Source: Okeania sp. KiyG1 (GTDB lineage Bacteria > Cyanobacteriota > Cyanobacteriia > Cyanobacteriales > Microcoleaceae). From it: a stretch of 44,681 nt of DNA. The translations under genes and the position numbers were made by a program. Positions 17,600 to 26,493 of the stretch are shown piece by piece. Numbering within the stretch: the stretch's first letter is position 1; every line of letters starts with the position of its first letter. The stretch is taken from assembly GCF_014132355.1 (NCBI RefSeq), contig NZ_BLZO01000135.1, positions 1-44,681 on the forward strand. Direction: 5' to 3'. The notes beneath the pieces were generated by a model. It worked only from the letters and a program-made list of their open reading frames with translations, ran no database searches and was not told the DNA's origin.

Positions 17600-18609
17600 T
17601 TGTTATCTAAAAATATAAAATTATAGAACCATTTTTTTTCTGCGAGAACTGTCTAGAGGTTTGAAGGCAGAATTAACATTATAAATCAGGTTTACTGATG
17701 TTTATTATGAAAAGAAGGTACAGGGAAATAGGTAAAAATTATCATCTCTTTTTTTCTACAAAACTTAGTATTATTTTAGATCTTCCTAAAGATGTCAGGA
17801 TGTTAGCCACTATAGCAATCGTATTTTATTTGTGTATAAAAATCTTACCGCTTTTAGGGAACAGGCAACAGGCAACAGGCAACAGGCAACAGGTGGGAGT
17901 TTCAGTTTTTTTATCTACTTTTTGATTACCCGCAACTTATTTAGGATTGCTGTATATCCCTTTAATTGTCAAGAACTCGAAAAATAGAATAAGGTAAAAA
18001 GGTTGAAATTTACCCTCATATTCACCATCTCCCCATCTCTCTTAATTTACAGAAATTCAACCAGGTGTGGGGTACAAAGATGCCCGCACTGGGAACGTCT
18101 AATTATTAATATTTGTACTTTATATATCACTGAATCTGCTGTAAGTACATAAATAGAAATCTCCAATCATCAAAAATAAAATCAATTTTTGTACTCTTAT
18201 TCATCAATTCTTTCCACCTATTCTGTACGGACGTACAACGTCTCTACCGCTTACTCCCTCTTTTGGAGGATATGCTTATATAGCTCCAAAATATATCCTA
18301 TATAGAGCAAATAAACTTTGGTTTAAAGGAAGAAGTTATATACTTTATTAAACTAAAAATACCTGTGATTATAGAATTATCATAAGAATTATCATCTAAA
18401 CCTAATCTGAAAAAAAGTTGTTTGAAAATGAGCTAATCAATAAAATTCTAGTTCTACCTAAATCAGGAGTATTTTTGTATTTCAAAAGCTTTAATTAAAC
18501 CAATCTAACTCTTTTATTTTTAGTAAAATCTGACTTTTTGAAATTTATTTCGTTAACAGTAGGATTTATTTACTTAGATTTAGAAAGAATGCCTAAATTT
18601 TATTTAGTT
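17600..18609. other. Gene-free spacer
   Basis: About 1 kb, AT-rich. It holds one heptad array and a CTGTACGGACGTACAACGTC motif near 18222 that recurs near 37050. A 75-codon frame at 17698-17925 reads through the heptad array and is not supported. Confidence 0.5.
17857..17891. repeat. Heptad tandem array, unit GGCAACA
   Basis: GGGAACA then GGCAACA four times. Confidence 0.9.
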
Positions 18610-19776
18610 TTAGCGTACATCAATTCTAGCTAAATTTGCACCTTGGTAATAATACAACAAAATCTGCTGGTAATTATATCCGTTCCGAGCTAAATTATAA
18701 GCTCCCCATTGACTCATTCCTACAGCGTGACCAAAACCTTTCCCCGTAATTTTGAAACTGCTGGGAATTTGTTGCCCTCCATCTTTATTAGGAGTAACTG
18801 TAAACCTGGTACTTTTTAATCCCAGAGCTGCTGTAATATCTGTACCTTGAAGAGTTTTAACTCCTGCATCCCCTAAAACTTTGATAGTAATAACACTATT
18901 GTGAGGAGTAGTAGTCTGAGGTGTCATAGATATAATATTTCCTACACCTGATATTCGCTGTTTCAATTCTGCTTGAGTAAATGATTCTGTCCATTCATAA
19001 ACTGGAGCATCTTGATCAAAGTCGGGAACCGCGCGGAGGTAAGGAAGTGGGTTTGACCAGACATCCTCTACATTTTCTGTGTGGCCTCCAGAGGAGGAAT
19101 GGAATAGGGCTAAAATAATTTGACCATTGTAGGTAAGCACTTGACCTTTAGTGGCATCAACAGCAGCATAAGTACCTGGAGACTCTGTTTTAATTCCTTG
19201 ATATACTTGCCATAGTTGGTCATTTCCTAAGTCATAGAAATTGTTACTATTTTCTTGACGCTTATTTAAAGCATAGGAGCGGGCAGCCACTGCTTGGGCC
19301 TTTAAAGCTTCTTGAGGCCAGTTGCCATTCATTTCTGCTCCAATAACACTATATAGATATTGTTCTATATCAACGTAATTGATAGCTGTAATTCCTGATT
19401 TGCTAGGGATAATGTGAGTACGTCCACGATACCAGCGATCGCCTATCCATACATAACCTTCTCCTTTAGGTTCGATCCACATTTGACCAGATACCCAGTT
19501 AGACAAAGCAACTTTTCCCGATTTTAATTCGGCGGTAAAGCCTTTCGTCGGCTGTAGTTCGCCAATAGCTCTACCCGCACCATCTCTAATTACGGCGCTT
19601 GTAGAACTTCCTACTTTAACTTCTTTCGCCCCTTCTTGAATGGCAATTCGCAAGACTAGGGAAGCTTGAGCAGGGGCGATCGCTAGTAACCAGAATAGAA
19701 TAGATGTCCACAAATAGTGTTTTAGTGGTTTAATGGAACGATTAATAACAGAAATAAATAGCAATCCAGAACTCAT
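18610..19776 (-). CDS. SpoIID/LytB-domain protein (peptidoglycan lytic enzyme family)
   Basis: 388 aa exported protein. An N-terminal membrane/signal segment (about 21-38) ends APAQA-S, a good signal peptidase I site. The SpoIID domain follows, with GAEMNGNWPQEALKAQAVAARSYAL (about 146-170), where Glu148 matches the catalytic glutamate of SpoIID. Next come HSSSGGHTENVEDVW (about 238-252) and, near the C-terminus, GKGFGHAVGMSQWGAYNLA, both family hallmarks. SpoIID trims peptidoglycan glycan strands during sporulation; in cyanobacteria a role in septal wall or cell-cell junction remodelling is plausible but inferred. The gene is monocistronic and divergent from rnz. Confidence 0.88.
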   Translation of the reverse strand: MSSGLLFISVINRSIKPLKHYLWTSILFWLLAIAPAQASLVLRIAIQEGAKEVKVGSSTSAVIRDGAGRAIGELQPTKGFTAELKSGKVALSNWVSGQMWIEPKGEGYVWIGDRWYRGRTHIIPSKSGITAINYVDIEQYLYSVIGAEMNGNWPQEALKAQAVAARSYALNKRQENSNNFYDLGNDQLWQVYQGIKTESPGTYAAVDATKGQVLTYNGQIILALFHSSSGGHTENVEDVWSNPLPYLRAVPDFDQDAPVYEWTESFTQAELKQRISGVGNIISMTPQTTTPHNSVITIKVLGDAGVKTLQGTDITAALGLKSTRFTVTPNKDGGQQIPSSFKITGKGFGHAVGMSQWGAYNLARNGYNYQQILLYYYQGANLARIDVR

Positions 19777-19830
19777 CAGATTTTAGATTTTATATTTAAG
19801 GTTAACTAAAATGTAGGCACAAGCCTTAAC

Positions 19831-19865
19831 GAAGTCAGAAGTCAGAAGTCAGAAGTCAGAAGTTA
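19831..19865. repeat. Heptad tandem array, unit GAAGTCA
   Basis: GAAGTCA four times, then GAAGTTA. It lies in the divergent spacer between the SpoIID-type gene and rnz and runs straight into a C-rich repeat. Confidence 0.9.
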
Positions 19866-19934
19866 ACCCACCCCTCGCCCCTCCCCTCCCAACCCACCCT
19901 AACCCCTCCGGTGGAGGGGAGGGAACTAGGGGAT
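19865..19934. repeat. C-rich hairpin repeat (family H), copy 2
   Basis: CCCACCCCTCGCCCCTCCCC, then AACCCACCCTAACCCCTCC-GGT-GGAGGGGAGGG; CCCCTCC and GGAGGGG form a stem. Confidence 0.7.
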
Positions 19935-20087
19935 TTGAGCAAACCTCCAAAAATATTGCGCCTTAAAAGGCGGGGTTTTCGACCCACATTATTTTGATAA
20001 TAAATTTCACAGGGTAAAATTAAAGAATAATTATCACTTGTGGATATAATTATCATATTTTTGAGTTTACTGAGGAATTTTGAAGTT

Positions 20088-21047
20088 TTGCAGGTAACTT
20101 TTCTAGGAACTAGCTCTGGTGTCCCGACGCGATCGCGTAATGTTTCGAGTGTTGCTTTACGTTTACCTCAACGGGGTGAATTATGGTTGTTTGACTGTGG
20201 GGAAGGAACTCAACATCAGTTTCTCCGCAGTGAACTTAAGGTCAGTCAACTGACTCGTATTTTTATTACTCATATGCACGGCGACCATATTTTTGGTCTG
20301 ATGGGGTTATTAGCTAGTTGTGGTTTGGGGGGGGGAATGTTAAAAGTATCGACATATATGGCCCCCCCGGAGCTGGAGAATTACTTGCAAGGTTGTATTA
20401 AATATTCTCAAACTCGTTTGGCTTATCCTTTGAAGATTTACCAATCTAGACCTGGTGTAATTTATGAGGATGATGAATATGTTGTTAGTTGTGGTTATTT
20501 AAAACATCGGGTTCCTGCTGTTGGTTATCGGGTAACGGAAAAAGACCGACCAGGACATTTTGATGTGGAAAAGGCTAAGGCTTTGGGTATTCCTCCTGGT
20601 CCTATATATGGGAAGTTAAAACGGGGTGAGTGGATTACTTTGTCTGATGGACGGAGAATTAGTGGGGCAGATTTATGTGGGGCACCTCAGATTGGCCGGA
20701 AGTTTGTTTATTGTACTGATACTGTTTTTTGTGATGGGGCGGTGGAATTGGCACAGGATGCTGATTTACTTGTTCACGAGGCTACTTTTTCTCATCGCGA
20801 TGCTGATATGGCTTTTCAAAGATTACATTCTACTTCGACTATGGCTGCACAGGTGGCTTTGGCCGCAGGTGCTAAACGTTTGATGATGACTCATTTTAGT
20901 CCTAGATATGCTCCTGGGAATCCGATTTTGTTGGATGATTTGCTACAGGAGGCCCGTGCTATTTTCCCTAATACTGATATGGCTTATGATTTTCTGAGTT
21001 ATGAAATTCCTAGTGTCGCTACGCGGAAGTCAAAAGTTAAAAGTTAA
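20088..21047 (+). CDS. rnz: Ribonuclease Z (tRNA 3'-end endonuclease)
   Basis: Metallo-beta-lactamase-fold enzyme that cuts tRNA precursors after the discriminator base. The zinc motif [21 protein letters not shown] and MTHFSPRY are all present. The reading frame is open from GTG at 20040, but homologues begin [22 protein letters not shown] at 20088 gives exactly that and has GAGGA about 12 bases upstream, so I choose TTG (319 aa). After ...[13 protein letters not shown] the last residues KSKVKS are encoded by a heptad array, so the tail is not ancestral. A tRNA-Leu gene lacking an encoded CCA lies about 300 bases downstream on the opposite strand; tRNAs of this kind are RNase Z substrates. 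Confidence 0.93.
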   Translation: MQVTFLGTSSGVPTRSRNVSSVALRLPQRGELWLFDCGEGTQHQFLRSELKVSQLTRIFITHMHGDHIFGLMGLLASCGLGGGMLKVSTYMAPPELENYLQGCIKYSQTRLAYPLKIYQSRPGVIYEDDEYVVSCGYLKHRVPAVGYRVTEKDRPGHFDVEKAKALGIPPGPIYGKLKRGEWITLSDGRRISGADLCGAPQIGRKFVYCTDTVFCDGAVELAQDADLLVHEATFSHRDADMAFQRLHSTSTMAAQVALAAGAKRLMMTHFSPRYAPGNPILLDDLLQEARAIFPNTDMAYDFLSYEIPSVATRKSKVKS

Positions 21048-21048
21048 A
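21028..21048. repeat. Heptad tandem array, unit AAGTTAA, overlapping the rnz stop
   Basis: AAGTCAA, AAGTTAA, AAGTTAA, then AAGTCGT. It provides the last codons and the stop of rnz. Confidence 0.75.
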
Positions 21049-21052
21049 AGTC

Positions 21053-21081
21053 GTAGGGGCGAATGCCATTCGCCCCTACAA
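21053..21081 (+). terminator. AGGGGCGAA hairpin (family G), likely rnz terminator
   Basis: GTAGGGGCGAAT-GCC-ATTCGCCCCTAC is a 12-bp perfect stem six bases after the rnz stop, followed by AAAAG. The same family recurs near 38200, 42370 and 42700, so a mobile hairpin is serving as 3' end. Confidence 0.6.
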
Positions 21082-21360
21082 AAGCGAGTGCTAATTGGCG
21101 AGGAAACCTCAGAATGTAAGACGCACTTCATTACAGTCAAAAGTATTTATTTCTAATGGTTTGAGGATTTTGTAACCAGTTATTTCCGTCATCCTGTACT
21201 AGATGTGATTATGCTTCTCGATTAAAGGTGAAGAGCAAATCTTCTGAAATTCATTCTGTGAAGCACCCCAGGAGAATAAATTTAGAAGTTGCCTTTGATT
21301 TGTTTGGTTTGAAGTTTGAAATTTTTTTTCGGATGGCCAAATTTGATTTACGCTTGCGGA

Positions 21361-21444
21361 TGGGGGTGGTGGGACTTGAACCCACACGACTGTTAAGGTC
21401 AACGGATTTTAAGTCCGTAGCGTCTACCATTCCGCCACACCCCC
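21361..21444 (-). tRNA. trnL: tRNA-Leu (UAA), no intron
   Basis: The acceptor stem GGGGGTG/CACCCCC pairs fully, with discriminator A at 21361. Anticodon stem ACGGA/TCCGT encloses loop CTTAAAA (UAA anticodon, about 21407-21413). A long variable arm (class II) and GGTTCAAGTCC T-arm are present. The 3' CCA is not encoded. Many cyanobacteria carry a group I intron in this anticodon loop; here the loop is continuous. Confidence 0.96.
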
Positions 21445-22062
21445 GTTTTTATGTCGAGTGTTGAACTTACTGCATTTGCATAAAAAGCTCATTTCTTTAT
21501 TTAATCACAATGTTCAAATTTTTGGCAAGTCTTTTGAAAAAAAAATTTGAGACTCCTTGTAAAAGTTGGTAATGGGAGTTGCTCAAAAAGGGAAGACTAA
21601 AGATATTTGCTTGTTCTACTCGCGTAATGGTAGATGAAGATGAAAAACGTCGCTTTATGGGATCAAGATGCTCCCACTGCTGTTTCCCTTAACAAAATAA
21701 TTACAATAGACCACCACCAGGTATTTAAGGCTGGCCGAATCAATTTTCAACCTGGACTAAAGTTAAGGCTTGGCATACCATCGCGCATCTAGGCCGAGCT
21801 TTTATACATACTAGGGCAGCATTCTTGAACAAAAGAAGTAAAGAGGCAAGGACAGATATTCTCCTGAAAATAGATAGGATTTCTGGTTCACAGATTTTTT
21901 CTATCATAGAGATTTACTCAACTTCAGAATTTTTTTCTCAAAAAACTGAGTCCTGCCAAAATATGCAATAATTTGGAGGGTTGAGGGAAAAATAGCCATT
22001 CAACCAATAATATATTAAACAGAATACAATTAACTATTGCAATTTCTAAATAAATATTGTTT
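21445..22062. other. Spacer between tRNA-Leu and ndhL
   Basis: About 600 bases. I see no supported gene and no member of the repeat families. It is less AT-rich than other spacers between 21600 and 21800 and may be an old gene remnant, but no frame gives a recognisable protein. Confidence 0.4.
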
Positions 22063-22299
22063 ATGAACTTAGAACTAGACGAGAATCTGATAATCCTAAT
22101 TATTTATGCAGTCCTAGCAGGAACTTACCTTTTGGTAATGCCAGCTATAGTCTATGCTTACTTGAATATGCGTTGGTATGTTGTTAGTTCCTTTGAACGA
22201 GGCTTTATGTATTTCTTGATGTTCTTCTTCTTCCCTGGTATGTTAGTTTTGTCCCCATTTTTGAACTTTCGCCCCAAACGGCGACAAATTGAAGGTTAA
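22063..22299 (+). CDS. ndhL: NAD(P)H-quinone oxidoreductase (NDH-1) subunit L
   Basis: 78-aa thylakoid membrane subunit of the cyanobacterial NDH-1 complex (respiration, cyclic electron flow, CO2 uptake). Two hydrophobic segments (about 10-32 and 48-68) flank [21 protein letters not shown], the family's most conserved stretch, and it ends [13 protein letters not shown] start at ATG 22063; a TTG two codons earlier is less likely. The stop overlaps the next start (TAATG), so translation is probably coupled. The order ndhL - DUF3007 - trpA is recurrent in cyanobacteria. Confidence 0.95.
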   Translation: MNLELDENLIILIIYAVLAGTYLLVMPAIVYAYLNMRWYVVSSFERGFMYFLMFFFFPGMLVLSPFLNFRPKRRQIEG

Positions 22300-22619
22300 T
22301 GCGACGAATTGAGGCCATTGGAATAAGTGTCGGTATTTTTGCTGCTGGTGGTATCCTTTACTTGATATTGCAGGTAGTAGGAGTAAATGGTGTAGATGCT
22401 GGTATCTGGACACAAGCAGTTTTGGTCGGTGGCTTGGTTGGCTGGCTACTGACCTATTTGTTTCGGGTTACTAATAGTAATATGACCTATAACCAACAGT
22501 TAAAGGATTATGAGGAAGCAGTGATCCAAAAGCGTCTGGAAGAAATGACTCCAGAGGAGTTGGCTCAGTTACAGGCAGAAGTGGAACAAGAAAGGGCAGC
22601 TCAGAATAAGCAGGAATAA
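22299..22619 (+). CDS. DUF3007 family membrane protein
   Basis: 106 aa. Two transmembrane segments (about 5-27 and 35-58) are followed by a charged helical tail (MTPEELAQLQAEVEQERAAQ). The start overlaps the ndhL stop by one base, so the two are one operon. The family is found in cyanobacteria and plastid-bearing organisms, commonly beside ndhL; an NDH-1-related role is suggested by context only. The stop is immediately followed by a heptad array. Confidence 0.88.
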   Translation: MRRIEAIGISVGIFAAGGILYLILQVVGVNGVDAGIWTQAVLVGGLVGWLLTYLFRVTNSNMTYNQQLKDYEEAVIQKRLEEMTPEELAQLQAEVEQERAAQNKQE

Positions 22620-22620
22620 C

Positions 22621-22662
22621 GAAGTCAGAAGTTAGAAGTCAGAAGTCAGAAGTTAGAAGTCA
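22621..22662. repeat. Heptad tandem array, unit GAAGTYA
   Basis: Six units alternating GAAGTCA and GAAGTTA, starting one base after a stop codon. Confidence 0.9.
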
Positions 22663-22751
22663 GAAGGGAAAATTGCTCATGGATAGTCAATGACCGACCA
22701 CTTCGTGTCTTATAACCCTAAGCAATTTTAAGTACCCCCATTGACCAAAAA

Positions 22752-22915
22752 ATAGGGTCTCAAGCCTCCCCTTGGCTCCGCCGCGAGCTACCGCTCTACA
22801 AGGGGATGAAAAAAAATCAAGTTCAATATTTCAATTCACTTTACTTTAACTAGAGGTACTGTTAACGCAGTTCCTCCGACAGGAGGCTAACTGATAACTG
22901 ATAACTGAAATGACG
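22752..22915. repeat. Composite repeat (family A), partial copy before trpA
   Basis: AAGCCTCCCCTTGG...CAAGGGGATGAAAA, then AGAGGTACTGTTAACGCAGT, a TCCTCCGACAGGAGG palindrome and three TAACTGA heptads (22888-22908), ending GAAATGAC as at 3203. It interrupts what is usually a short ndhL/trpA spacing. Confidence 0.65.
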
Positions 22916-22971
22916 GTGGGGTATTAAACCCGCAACAGAATAAATTATTTATCCAATATTGAAAATTAAAA

Positions 22972-23775
22972 ATGATTTCAGTTTCTCATCGCTTTGAATC
23001 TCTACGCAATTCGGAAAATGGTCGCCAGTGTGCTTTTATTCCTTTTATTACGGCAGGCGATCCAGATTTGGAAACTACGGCCAAAGCTTTGGAGGTATTG
23101 GATAATAATGGGGCCGATTTGATTGAGTTGGGTGTGCCCTATTCTGACCCTTTGGCTGACGGTCCAGTAATTCAGGCTGCTGCTACTCGTTCTTTGGAAC
23201 GGGGGACTACTTTGGAGTCGGTGTTGGAGGTGGTGCAGACGACGAGCAAAAAGTTGCGATCGCCAATTATTTTGTTTACTTACTATAATCCGATTTTGTC
23301 TCGAGGGGTGGAGAGCTTCCTGAAAAAAGTTTATGATGCTGGTGCTAGGGGTTTGGTTGTGCCGGATCTGCCGTTGGAAGAGGCGGATATTTTGTTAAAA
23401 CCTGCTGGGGATATTGGGGTTGAGTTGACCTTGTTGGTGGCTCCTACTAGCCCAAAAGAGAGAATAGAGGCGATCGCTCGTCAGTCTCAAGGGTTTATTT
23501 ATCTGGTGAGTGTGACTGGGGTAACGGGAATACGTAATCAGGTACAGACACGGGTTGAAGATTTGTTGGTAGAAATGCGAGGGGTGACAGATAAACCTAT
23601 TGGTGTTGGTTTTGGCATTTCTCAACCGGAACACGCTGTGCAAGTAAAGGAGTGGGGGAGTGATGCGGTTATTGTTGGTAGTGCGGTGGTGAAGCGTTTG
23701 GCAGAGGGGACGCCGGATGAGGGTTTGGAGGCGATCGGGCAGTTTTGCCGAAGTTTGAAGTCTGCTATTAGTTGA
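22972..23775 (+). CDS. trpA: Tryptophan synthase alpha chain
   Basis: Cleaves indole-3-glycerol phosphate to indole and glyceraldehyde 3-phosphate; works as an alpha2beta2 complex with TrpB, which is not in the window. 267 aa, TIM barrel. Catalytic Glu52 ([10 protein letters not shown]) and Asp63 ([10 protein letters not shown]) are present, as are [18 protein letters not shown] and the phosphate-binding GVGFGIS and VIVGSAVVK. Start ATG with no strong ribosome binding site. The gene is on the same strand as ndhL-DUF3007 but 350 bases away, with a repeat between. A heptad array begins just before its stop. Confidence 0.96.
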   Translation: MISVSHRFESLRNSENGRQCAFIPFITAGDPDLETTAKALEVLDNNGADLIELGVPYSDPLADGPVIQAAATRSLERGTTLESVLEVVQTTSKKLRSPIILFTYYNPILSRGVESFLKKVYDAGARGLVVPDLPLEEADILLKPAGDIGVELTLLVAPTSPKERIEAIARQSQGFIYLVSVTGVTGIRNQVQTRVEDLLVEMRGVTDKPIGVGFGISQPEHAVQVKEWGSDAVIVGSAVVKRLAEGTPDEGLEAIGQFCRSLKSAIS

Positions 23776-23822
23776 AGGAAGAAGGAAGAAGGAAGAAGGA
23801 AGAAGGAAGAAGGAAGAAGGAA
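23774..23822. repeat. Heptad tandem array, unit GAAGGAA, seven units
   Basis: Seven perfect GAAGGAA units starting at the trpA stop codon. Confidence 0.93.
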
Positions 23823-23994
23823 GACTGAAAATTAACTGTAGAAGAAGGGAAGTTGTAGGTAGTATGTCTGAACACCTAGTCCCTCTCTCAAAAATCTTGC
23901 CCCAGTGTTAAATAGATCGTAAAATTAAGAAATAATTATAAACTTCCGGTTGTGTTATGTAAGCCATTGTCCGGTAGTAGGGAGAAATGAAATT

Positions 23995-24930
23995 ATGAAT
24001 TATCGTCCAATTATTCTAGGAATTGTCGGTGATAGCGCTGCGGGTAAAACTACTTTGACTAGAGGAATTGCTCAAGTCTTAGGGCCAGAAAATGTGACTG
24101 TGATTTGTACAGATGACTATCATCGCTATGATCGAAAACAAAGGGCAGAAATAGGTATTACAGCCCTACACCCAGATTGTAACCATCTTGATATAATGCA
24201 GCAACATTTGACTCTGCTGCGTACTGGACAAGCAATTCTTAAGCCCATTTATAATCACTCAACGGGAAAATTTGACCCGCCAGAATATATTAAGCCTAAC
24301 AAGTTTGTGGTTGTTGAGGGACTATTGGGTTATTCGACTAGGGGGGCGAGAGATTGTTACGATGTGAAGGTGTACCTTGCACCACCAGAGGATTTAAGGG
24401 CGAAATGGAAGGTAAAACGGGATACGATGAAGAGGGGATATAGTGAAGAACAGGTTCTCAAAGAGATGGAAAAACGGGAACCAGATTCGGAGGAGTTTAT
24501 TCGCCCCCAGAGAAAATGGGCAGATGTGGTTGTTACTTTCTATCCTCCTTCAAATGATGAAAATAGCTCTGAACTTCATGTACGCTTGGTGCTTAGGCCA
24601 ACTATTCCTCACCCAGATTTTCTAGAGATTATTGGCCAAGGTAGTCCTAGTTTTCAGCCAGCAGTGCGTTTGGGGTTGGACCGGGATATGGGTAAACCGG
24701 TGGATGTTTTGGAAATTGATAGTCATGCTACTAAGGAACAGGTAAATGAGTTAGAGATGATTTTATGTCAGGATACGCCTTATTTAAAGGATTTTTGTTC
24801 GCCGAAAGGAGACCCAGATATTGGTAAGTTAGTTGGTACGACTGGGGAGGTGCTTCAAAGTTATCCTTTGGCTTTGACTCAGTTACTTGTTGCTTATCAT
24901 ATGATTAAGGCAACTAATATTTTTCAGTAA
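23995..24930 (+). CDS. Phosphoribulokinase-family P-loop kinase (paralogue of Calvin-cycle PRK)
   Basis: 311 aa from ATG at 23995, preceded by AGGGAGA about 9 bases upstream; an upstream in-frame TTG is not used. The P-loop is GDSAAGKTT (12-20), followed by VICTDDYHRYDR (36-47), KPIYNHSTGKFDPPE and VVEGLLGYST. These are phosphoribulokinase/uridine kinase family hallmarks. Canonical plant and cyanobacterial PRK has GDSGCGKST, where the P-loop cysteine pairs with the cysteine of VIC-x-DDYH for thioredoxin control. Here the first cysteine is alanine and only Cys38 remains. So I read this as a second, redox-insensitive PRK-like kinase, not the Calvin-cycle enzyme. Substrate is unproven. Confidence 0.85.
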   Translation: MNYRPIILGIVGDSAAGKTTLTRGIAQVLGPENVTVICTDDYHRYDRKQRAEIGITALHPDCNHLDIMQQHLTLLRTGQAILKPIYNHSTGKFDPPEYIKPNKFVVVEGLLGYSTRGARDCYDVKVYLAPPEDLRAKWKVKRDTMKRGYSEEQVLKEMEKREPDSEEFIRPQRKWADVVVTFYPPSNDENSSELHVRLVLRPTIPHPDFLEIIGQGSPSFQPAVRLGLDRDMGKPVDVLEIDSHATKEQVNELEMILCQDTPYLKDFCSPKGDPDIGKLVGTTGEVLQSYPLALTQLLVAYHMIKATNIFQ

Positions 24931-25027
24931 TATTTAGTTTTTAACTATCGTATTCTTGTCATGTGTTTTCTCACTAAAGTTTGGTTATATCGGTAGATTA
25001 ATATCAGTAAATATTGAAATATAAACT

Positions 25028-25615
25028 ATGCTGAATAAAGTTTCCGCCGAAGAATTTTATGATAATTATGCTATCAAATATGATGATGTTGTGTTTAAGG
25101 GTAAGTGTAATGCACAGCATTTGAATGAGGCGGTCAAAATATTCCATCGACACAATTATCATCAAGGTAAGATTTTAGATATAGGTTGTGGAACAGGGTT
25201 TCTAAGTGGATTATTGCAGGGAAATTTTGAATATACAGGGATTGATATTTCAGCTAATATGCTAGATTATGCAGCTAAAAGAGGTTATAAAACTATCCAT
25301 AAACCCATAGAAACTGCTTTGGCTGAAATTGATTCCCAGTCGTATGATTTTGTTTTTTGTTTAGGTTCATTGTATTTTGTTGAAGATGCTCAAACTGCAA
25401 TTGAACATATTTATCGGATTTCCCGCAAAGCTATTATAATCAGCATTGATGAATTGACAGAGGAATATATTAAAAACTTTACTGTTCCGGTTTATGACCA
25501 TTCAAAAATTTTAGTTGAAGATGCCATCGAAGATTATTTTATTATAGGCTGGACTTCTTCAAGCCAAGGTATTGATATCCGAACTCGCATGATTTATTTT
25601 GAACAGAAAAACTAA
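25028..25615 (+). CDS. SAM-dependent methyltransferase, tandem copy 1
   Basis: 195-aa class I methyltransferase. Motif I is ILDIGCGTGFLSGLLQG (about 51-67), followed by YTGIDISANMLDYA and YDFVFCLGSLYFVED. Three adjacent paralogues share length and order. Copies 1 and 2 are nearly identical in the middle (from RGYKTIHKPIETALAEI to about NELTEEYIKNF) and differ in the first 50 residues, which may set substrate choice. Substrate is unknown. Confidence 0.85.
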   Translation: MLNKVSAEEFYDNYAIKYDDVVFKGKCNAQHLNEAVKIFHRHNYHQGKILDIGCGTGFLSGLLQGNFEYTGIDISANMLDYAAKRGYKTIHKPIETALAEIDSQSYDFVFCLGSLYFVEDAQTAIEHIYRISRKAIIISIDELTEEYIKNFTVPVYDHSKILVEDAIEDYFIIGWTSSSQGIDIRTRMIYFEQKN

Positions 25616-25621
25616 GGTTTT

Positions 25622-25735
25622 TTCAGTTATCGGTTATCAGTACCTCTGCAATAAGGAAGCTACGAAAATACGGAATTCTCTTTCTTTTATCCTCTTAAAA
25701 GGGGAGGCGCATACCCACGATTTTTCGGTAATTGT
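25622..25735 (-). repeat. Composite repeat (family A), copy between methyltransferase genes 1 and 2
   Basis: CAGTTATCGGTTATCAGTAC, CTCTGCAATAAGGA, GGAATTCTCTTT, CTTAAAAGGGGAGG, GATTTTTCGGTAA, in the same order as 28502-28640 but with only two heptads. Confidence 0.75.
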
Positions 25736-25817
25736 TTAATAATATTTAACGTTTAATGTTGCGGATTAATTAGATTATATGGGATGGAAAATCTAAGTCA
25801 ATTTTGAGCTATAAATT

Positions 25818-26402
25818 ATGGTAAATAAAATTTCTGCTGAAGAGTTTCATGATGATTATTCTGCTAAGTATGATGATTTGGCAAAGGCTAGGAGTAATCT
25901 AAAGTTTCATAATGAGGCAGCTAAAATTTTTTATCAATACAATCATCATCAAGGCAGTATTTTAGATATTGGTTGTGGAACAGGGTTTCTAAGTGAATTA
26001 TTACAAGGGGATTTTAAATATACAGGTATTGATGTCTCAGCTAATATGCTAGATTATGCAGTCCAAAGAGGTTATAAAACTATCCATAAACCGATAGAAA
26101 CTGCTTTGGCTGAAATTGATTCCCAGTCCTATGATTTTGTTTTTTGTTTAGGTTCATTGTATTTTGTTGAAGATGCTCAAACTGCAATTGAACATATTTA
26201 TCGGATTTCCCGCAAAGCTATTATAATCAGCATTAATGAATTGACAGAGGAATATATTAAAAACTTTGTTGTTCCGGTTTATGACCATTCAAAAATTACA
26301 ATTGAAGATGCCATCGAAGATTATTTTATTATAGGTTGGACTTCTTCAAGCCAAGGTATTGATATCCGAACTCGCATGATTTATATTGAACCAAAAAACT
26401 AA
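25818..26402 (+). CDS. SAM-dependent methyltransferase, tandem copy 2
   Basis: 194 aa, motif I ILDIGCGTGFLSELLQG. Its C-terminal third (HSKITIEDAIEDYFIIGW onward) matches copy 3 while its middle matches copy 1, so it looks like a mosaic. The roughly 80 bases upstream (AATATTTAACGTTTAATG...TTAATTAGATTATATGG) are shared with copy 3, showing that the duplicated unit includes the leader. Confidence 0.85.
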   Translation: MVNKISAEEFHDDYSAKYDDLAKARSNLKFHNEAAKIFYQYNHHQGSILDIGCGTGFLSELLQGDFKYTGIDVSANMLDYAVQRGYKTIHKPIETALAEIDSQSYDFVFCLGSLYFVEDAQTAIEHIYRISRKAIIISINELTEEYIKNFVVPVYDHSKITIEDAIEDYFIIGWTSSSQGIDIRTRMIYIEPKN

Positions 26403-26493
26403 AGTAATGGTTTAATAATATTTAACGTTTAATGTTGTGGATTAATTAGATTATATGGAATGGAAAAGATAAGTCAATTTTGAACTATAAATC

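Noticed and set aside
17698-17925. 75-codon frame
   Set aside because: Ends by reading through the GGCAACA heptads (GNRQQATGNRQQ) and has no support upstream.
20040-20087. GTG start for rnz, 16 codons upstream
   Set aside because: The extra residues ([16 protein letters not shown]) are absent from the family start, and a GAGGA site sits in front of the TTG at 20088.
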